DNA of 64,000 nucleotides from Candidatus Manganitrophus noduliformans (GTDB lineage: Bacteria > Nitrospirota > Nitrospiria > SBBL01 > Manganitrophaceae): NCBI RefSeq assembly GCF_012184425.1, contig NZ_VTOW01000007.1, positions 1-64,000 of the forward strand, written 5' to 3'. Under the pieces are notes generated by a model. That model saw only the letters and a program-made list of their open reading frames with translations. It searched no databases and had not been told where the DNA came from. Position numbers and translations under genes: made by a program. Of this stretch, positions 63,144 through 64,000 are shown piece after piece (the first letter of the stretch is position 1; each line of letters starts with the position of its first letter).

Positions 63144-64000
63144 AGCATTTTCTCCGATTGAAAATGACCCAAAGAAAATTGTCGTTCACGTTTCCTCCCG
63201 CCCGAAAGGGCGGGTTTTTCATGCTCCCCCAGATCAGGCTGCTTCGTCCGATCGGCTGGCAGGTGGAATCGCGCACCGGCTTCGCCATCTGAATCCGGTA
63301 ATTGTGCTTCACCCAGATCGGTGTGGGGACACAGGCGCACAGATTGATTCCGGCATCACAAACCAGCAATTCCCGAGACAGTTTATAGATCATCCTGGCG
63401 GCGATCGCCGCGTTGGCCTGAATATAGGCATCCTCATTGACGTGTCCCGTGAGCGGATAGGCGGAACCCCACGACCCCATGCACCAGAACAGCGCGGAGA
63501 GAGGCAGCCCGCTGTTGGCCGCGACACTGTCCGCGATGCAAGAGAGCTGCGAGACGGGGTTGGCGAAGAGCAGCGCCTCCGGATTGATCATGAAGGCGAG
63601 CATGTCGTTGTTCCAAAGGGGGTCGATTTCCGTGATGTAGGCCAGATCGAATCCGGAGTGCTCCACACAGACGTAGTCGACGAGCAGCTCCAGGATGGCC
63701 CAGACCGGAAAGATATAGTAATGCGCCTGGGCGAAAGTGCTCACGCCGGCATGCTGCTGACTTCCGACCCGGCTGTTGGCCCCTCCGAAGAAGCCGTTCG
63801 AGGGATTCGCGAAGGAGGCCCCCAGCGCCGGAAAGTAGTAGGGATCCTTCACCGTTTCCACCAAGCGGCGGGGCTCCCAAAAGCTGATCGGGATTCCGGG
63901 CCGAAAGAAGACCGGCGGCGGGGCCGGACAGATGCAGGGGACGAATTCGGCGTCGGGTGGATCGGGCATATCGCCGGGGATGGCGGTAATCCCGCCGATC
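63133..64000 (-). CDS. traU: Conjugation protein TraU, cut by the window edge
   Basis: At least 289 residues. The frame stays open from an internal ATG at 63969 to the edge (IGGITAIPGD before it), so the true start lies outside. TraU features: VPCICPAPPPVFFRPGIPISFWEP, GGANSRVGSQQ, WAILELLVDYVC, LSCIADSVAANSGLPLSALFWCMG and CACVPTPIWVKHNYR, with many paired cysteines for disulfides. It is a periplasmic F-type specific protein needed for DNA transfer. Confidence 0.92.
   Translation of the reverse strand, partial: IGGITAIPGDMPDPPDAEFVPCICPAPPPVFFRPGIPISFWEPRRLVETVKDPYYFPALGASFANPSNGFFGGANSRVGSQQHAGVSTFAQAHYYIFPVWAILELLVDYVCVEHSGFDLAYITEIDPLWNNDMLAFMINPEALLFANPVSQLSCIADSVAANSGLPLSALFWCMGSWGSAYPLTGHVNEDAYIQANAAIAARMIYKLSRELLVCDAGINLCACVPTPIWVKHNYRIQMAKPVRDSTCQPIGRSSLIWGSMKNPPFRAGGNVNDNFLWVIFNRRKCCAL

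Overview
The window looks like part of a mobile, probably conjugative, replicon or integrative element (plasmid or ICE) from a GC-rich Gram-negative bacterium. A Nitrospirota-type host is my guess from the style of the proteins. It is an inference, because no rRNA or housekeeping marker is present. The right third (about 50.3-64.0 kb, all on the minus strand) is an F-type conjugative type IV secretion locus: traU (cut by the window edge), trbC, traL, traE, traK, traB, a traV split over two genes, traC, trbI, a TraF-type signal peptidase, an OmpA-like protein, a DsbC-N-like lipoprotein, traG and a lytic transglycosylase. Next to it lie a lipoprotein gene and an NfeD/SPFH membrane pair.

The left part (0.1-25.7 kb) is a heavy-metal island. 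It holds a copper block: a pcoA/pcoB-type oxidase and outer-membrane protein, Met- and Cys-rich small secreted proteins, an SPW/VKOR membrane protein, and a Cu+ P-type ATPase with an N-terminal cupredoxin and a Cys-less HMA domain. Two metabolic genes, a frameshifted GH15 glycosidase and an SDR, sit inside it. Next comes a mercury locus in which merR and a P-type ATPase with a YPC motif diverge from merA and an ArsR-type repressor gene. A tolC-cusB-cusA tripartite efflux operon follows. Two near-identical Cys-rich secreted proteins of unknown family stand at 3.6 and 25.7 kb in opposite orientation.

The middle (25.8-35.8 kb) mixes small nucleoid and regulatory genes (HU, a solo LuxR-type HTH protein, and an AbrB-type protein under a consensus promoter with nested palindromes), an S9 peptidase, a REC-GGDEF-EAL protein, and a graveyard of gene relics. 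The relics are a response regulator present twice, a ComM tail, an S9 peptidase piece and a broken secreted protein. From 35.9 to 45.4 kb lies a complete Wsp-like chemosensory operon (CheW, CheR-TPR, CheW, MCP, CheA-REC, CheB) that ends in a REC-GAF-histidine kinase instead of a WspR diguanylate cyclase. A Phd/ParE-type toxin-antitoxin pair follows.

A complete IS with double terminal repeats and an 18-bp target duplication (46.18-47.60 kb) and the end of a related IS at the left window edge bracket the whole 46-kb cargo in inverted orientation. No tRNA, rRNA or CRISPR array was seen.
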